Of a stretch of 64,000 bases of DNA, positions 63,180 through 64,000 are shown piece after piece. Both the position numbers and the translations under genes were made by a program. The first letter of the stretch is position 1. Each line of letters starts with the position of its first letter. The stretch comes from Ruoffia sp044336205 (GTDB taxonomy: Bacteria; Bacillota; Bacilli; Lactobacillales; Aerococcaceae), in NCBI GenBank assembly GCA_044336205.1, contig CP172318.1, positions 124,001 to 188,000 of the forward strand, in the 5' to 3' direction. The notes beneath the pieces are model-generated. The model saw only the letters and a list, made by a program, of their open reading frames with translations, was not told the origin of the DNA and did not search any database.

Positions 63180-64000
63180 TTATTCTGACAATAGTCCTTC
63201 TGATACTAAGAATTCGTGAGCAACGTCTTCGGCAAGTGCATCTTCAAAGACAACTTGATAATTCATCTGGCGCATCTGTTCATCTGCGATGCGTCCCGCT
63301 AATACGCTAAGAATATCTTCTAGTTCAGGATGTTCTTCGAGCAACTCTGTCTTCATGAGTGGAGCCCCTTGGTAAGGTGGGAACAGACTCAAATCGTCCT
63401 CTAGCACCACTAAATTATAAGCGGCAATCTCTGCATCAGTACTATAAGCATCCATTAAGTTGATATCTCCTTTTTGGATGGCGGCATAACGAAGTTGCGG
63501 CTCCATCGTGACGACATCGGCGAATTGAATACCATATAAGTCTTGAATACCTAAATAACCATCTTGGCGGTCGTTAAATTCTAGCGTGAATCCAACCTTC
63601 GCATCTTGACTAGCATTTGCTAAGTCAGAGATGGTTTCTAAATTATGCTCTTTGGCAAATTCTTCGGTCGTTGCGAGCGTATAAGTATTGTTAAAAGTCA
63701 TAGGTTCAAGTAAAGTCATGTCGTATTCTTGAGCTAAGCCTTCTTTTGCTAATTGGTAGACTTCTTCTTCACTCATCCCTGCTTCTGGAATCTCCCCAAT
63801 GAGATCTGCTAAAACCGTTCCAGTGAATTCCGGATAGATATCGACTTCACCAGATCTCAAGGCATTGAATACAAAAGTCGTCTTGCCAAAGTTTGGTTCA
63901 ACGGAAACATTCAAATCCGTTTGATTTTCAATTAATAATTTATACATATTCATCAAAATCTCAGGCTCAGAACCTAATTTTCCTGCAATGACGATATCAT
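63180..64000 (-). CDS. osmoprotectant (glycine betaine/choline) ABC substrate-binding domain, partial
   Basis: C-terminal ~270 residues of an OpuAC/ProX-like (PF04069) binding domain. The frame is open to the window edge and reads DIVIAGKLGSEPEILMNMY before residue MYKLLIENQTD. FGKTTFVFNALRSGEVDIYP, EFTGTVLADL, VDxx-type YGIQFADVV and DAYSTDAEI are typical. In many Lactobacillales it is fused behind a permease domain; that part would lie outside the window. Confidence 0.9.
   Translation of the reverse strand, partial: DIVIAGKLGSEPEILMNMYKLLIENQTDLNVSVEPNFGKTTFVFNALRSGEVDIYPEFTGTVLADLIGEIPEAGMSEEEVYQLAKEGLAQEYDMTLLEPMTFNNTYTLATTEEFAKEHNLETISDLANASQDAKVGFTLEFNDRQDGYLGIQDLYGIQFADVVTMEPQLRYAAIQKGDINLMDAYSTDAEIAAYNLVVLEDDLSLFPPYQGAPLMKTELLEEHPELEDILSVLAGRIADEQMRQMNYQVVFEDALAEDVAHEFLVSEGLLSE

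Overview
The window is low-GC Firmicute DNA, most like a lactic-acid-bacterium relative; Aerococcaceae is my best guess, but this is inference from gene content and not a database match. Supporting signs are strong AGGAGG-type ribosome sites, a sufCDSUB iron-sulfur operon, PTS sugar operons, DtxR-type manganese operators, CcpA-like cre sites and IS families common in Lactobacillales (ISLre2, IS21, IS30).

Layout. 1-2.5 kb: the end of a photolyase gene broken by an in-frame stop, and a multicopper oxidase. 2.7-12.6 kb: two almost identical 2.36-kb direct repeats, each with a GNAT fragment, an N-terminally truncated thyA and an intact dfrA. They enclose an ISLre2 element, a hypothetical gene, a PsaBCA-type manganese transporter and a 169-bp ISLre2 end. 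12.6-16.4 kb: a second manganese/zinc transporter, mntABCD. Both transporters have a TTTAGG-type palindrome at the promoter. 16.4-22 kb: a DUF554 gene with a stop, an ABC-F gene cut by IS21, and an IS30 copy inside a decayed DUF2130 gene. 22-30 kb: a minus-strand island mod-res-ParB-like-SNF2 helicase, with the DUF2130 gene starting 9 nt after the helicase as an apparent fifth gene. res carries one in-frame TGA.

30.4-49 kb is mostly chromosomal metabolism: aldo/keto reductase, cyclase-family hydrolase, rpiR-nanE-PTS amino-sugar operon, OppA-like binding protein, PepSY protein, tRNA-Ala(GGC), CcdA plus TlpA-like thioredoxin, Gfo/Idh oxidoreductase, Tpx, Ndk, YghU-like GST, esterase, frameshifted fabV and a CNNM/CorC membrane protein. 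49-55 kb holds a NERD fragment and sufCDSUB. 55-61 kb is a sucrose locus: LacI-type regulator, frameshifted IIBC and sucrose-6-phosphate hydrolase, with two palindromic operators. The end holds a glyoxalase II-like hydrolase, a SixA-like phosphatase, a paralog of the hypothetical gene at 6.7 kb, and the C-terminal part of an osmoprotectant-binding protein.

Three themes stand out. First, the multi-gene type III restriction-modification island carries accessory genes not part of a standard R-M system. Second, all three complete solute-binding proteins (manganese x2, peptide) have an A-x-A signal-peptidase-I site and no lipobox cysteine, which is unusual for Gram-positives. Third, there are many recent gene breaks, including single stops and one-base indels in otherwise full-length genes.
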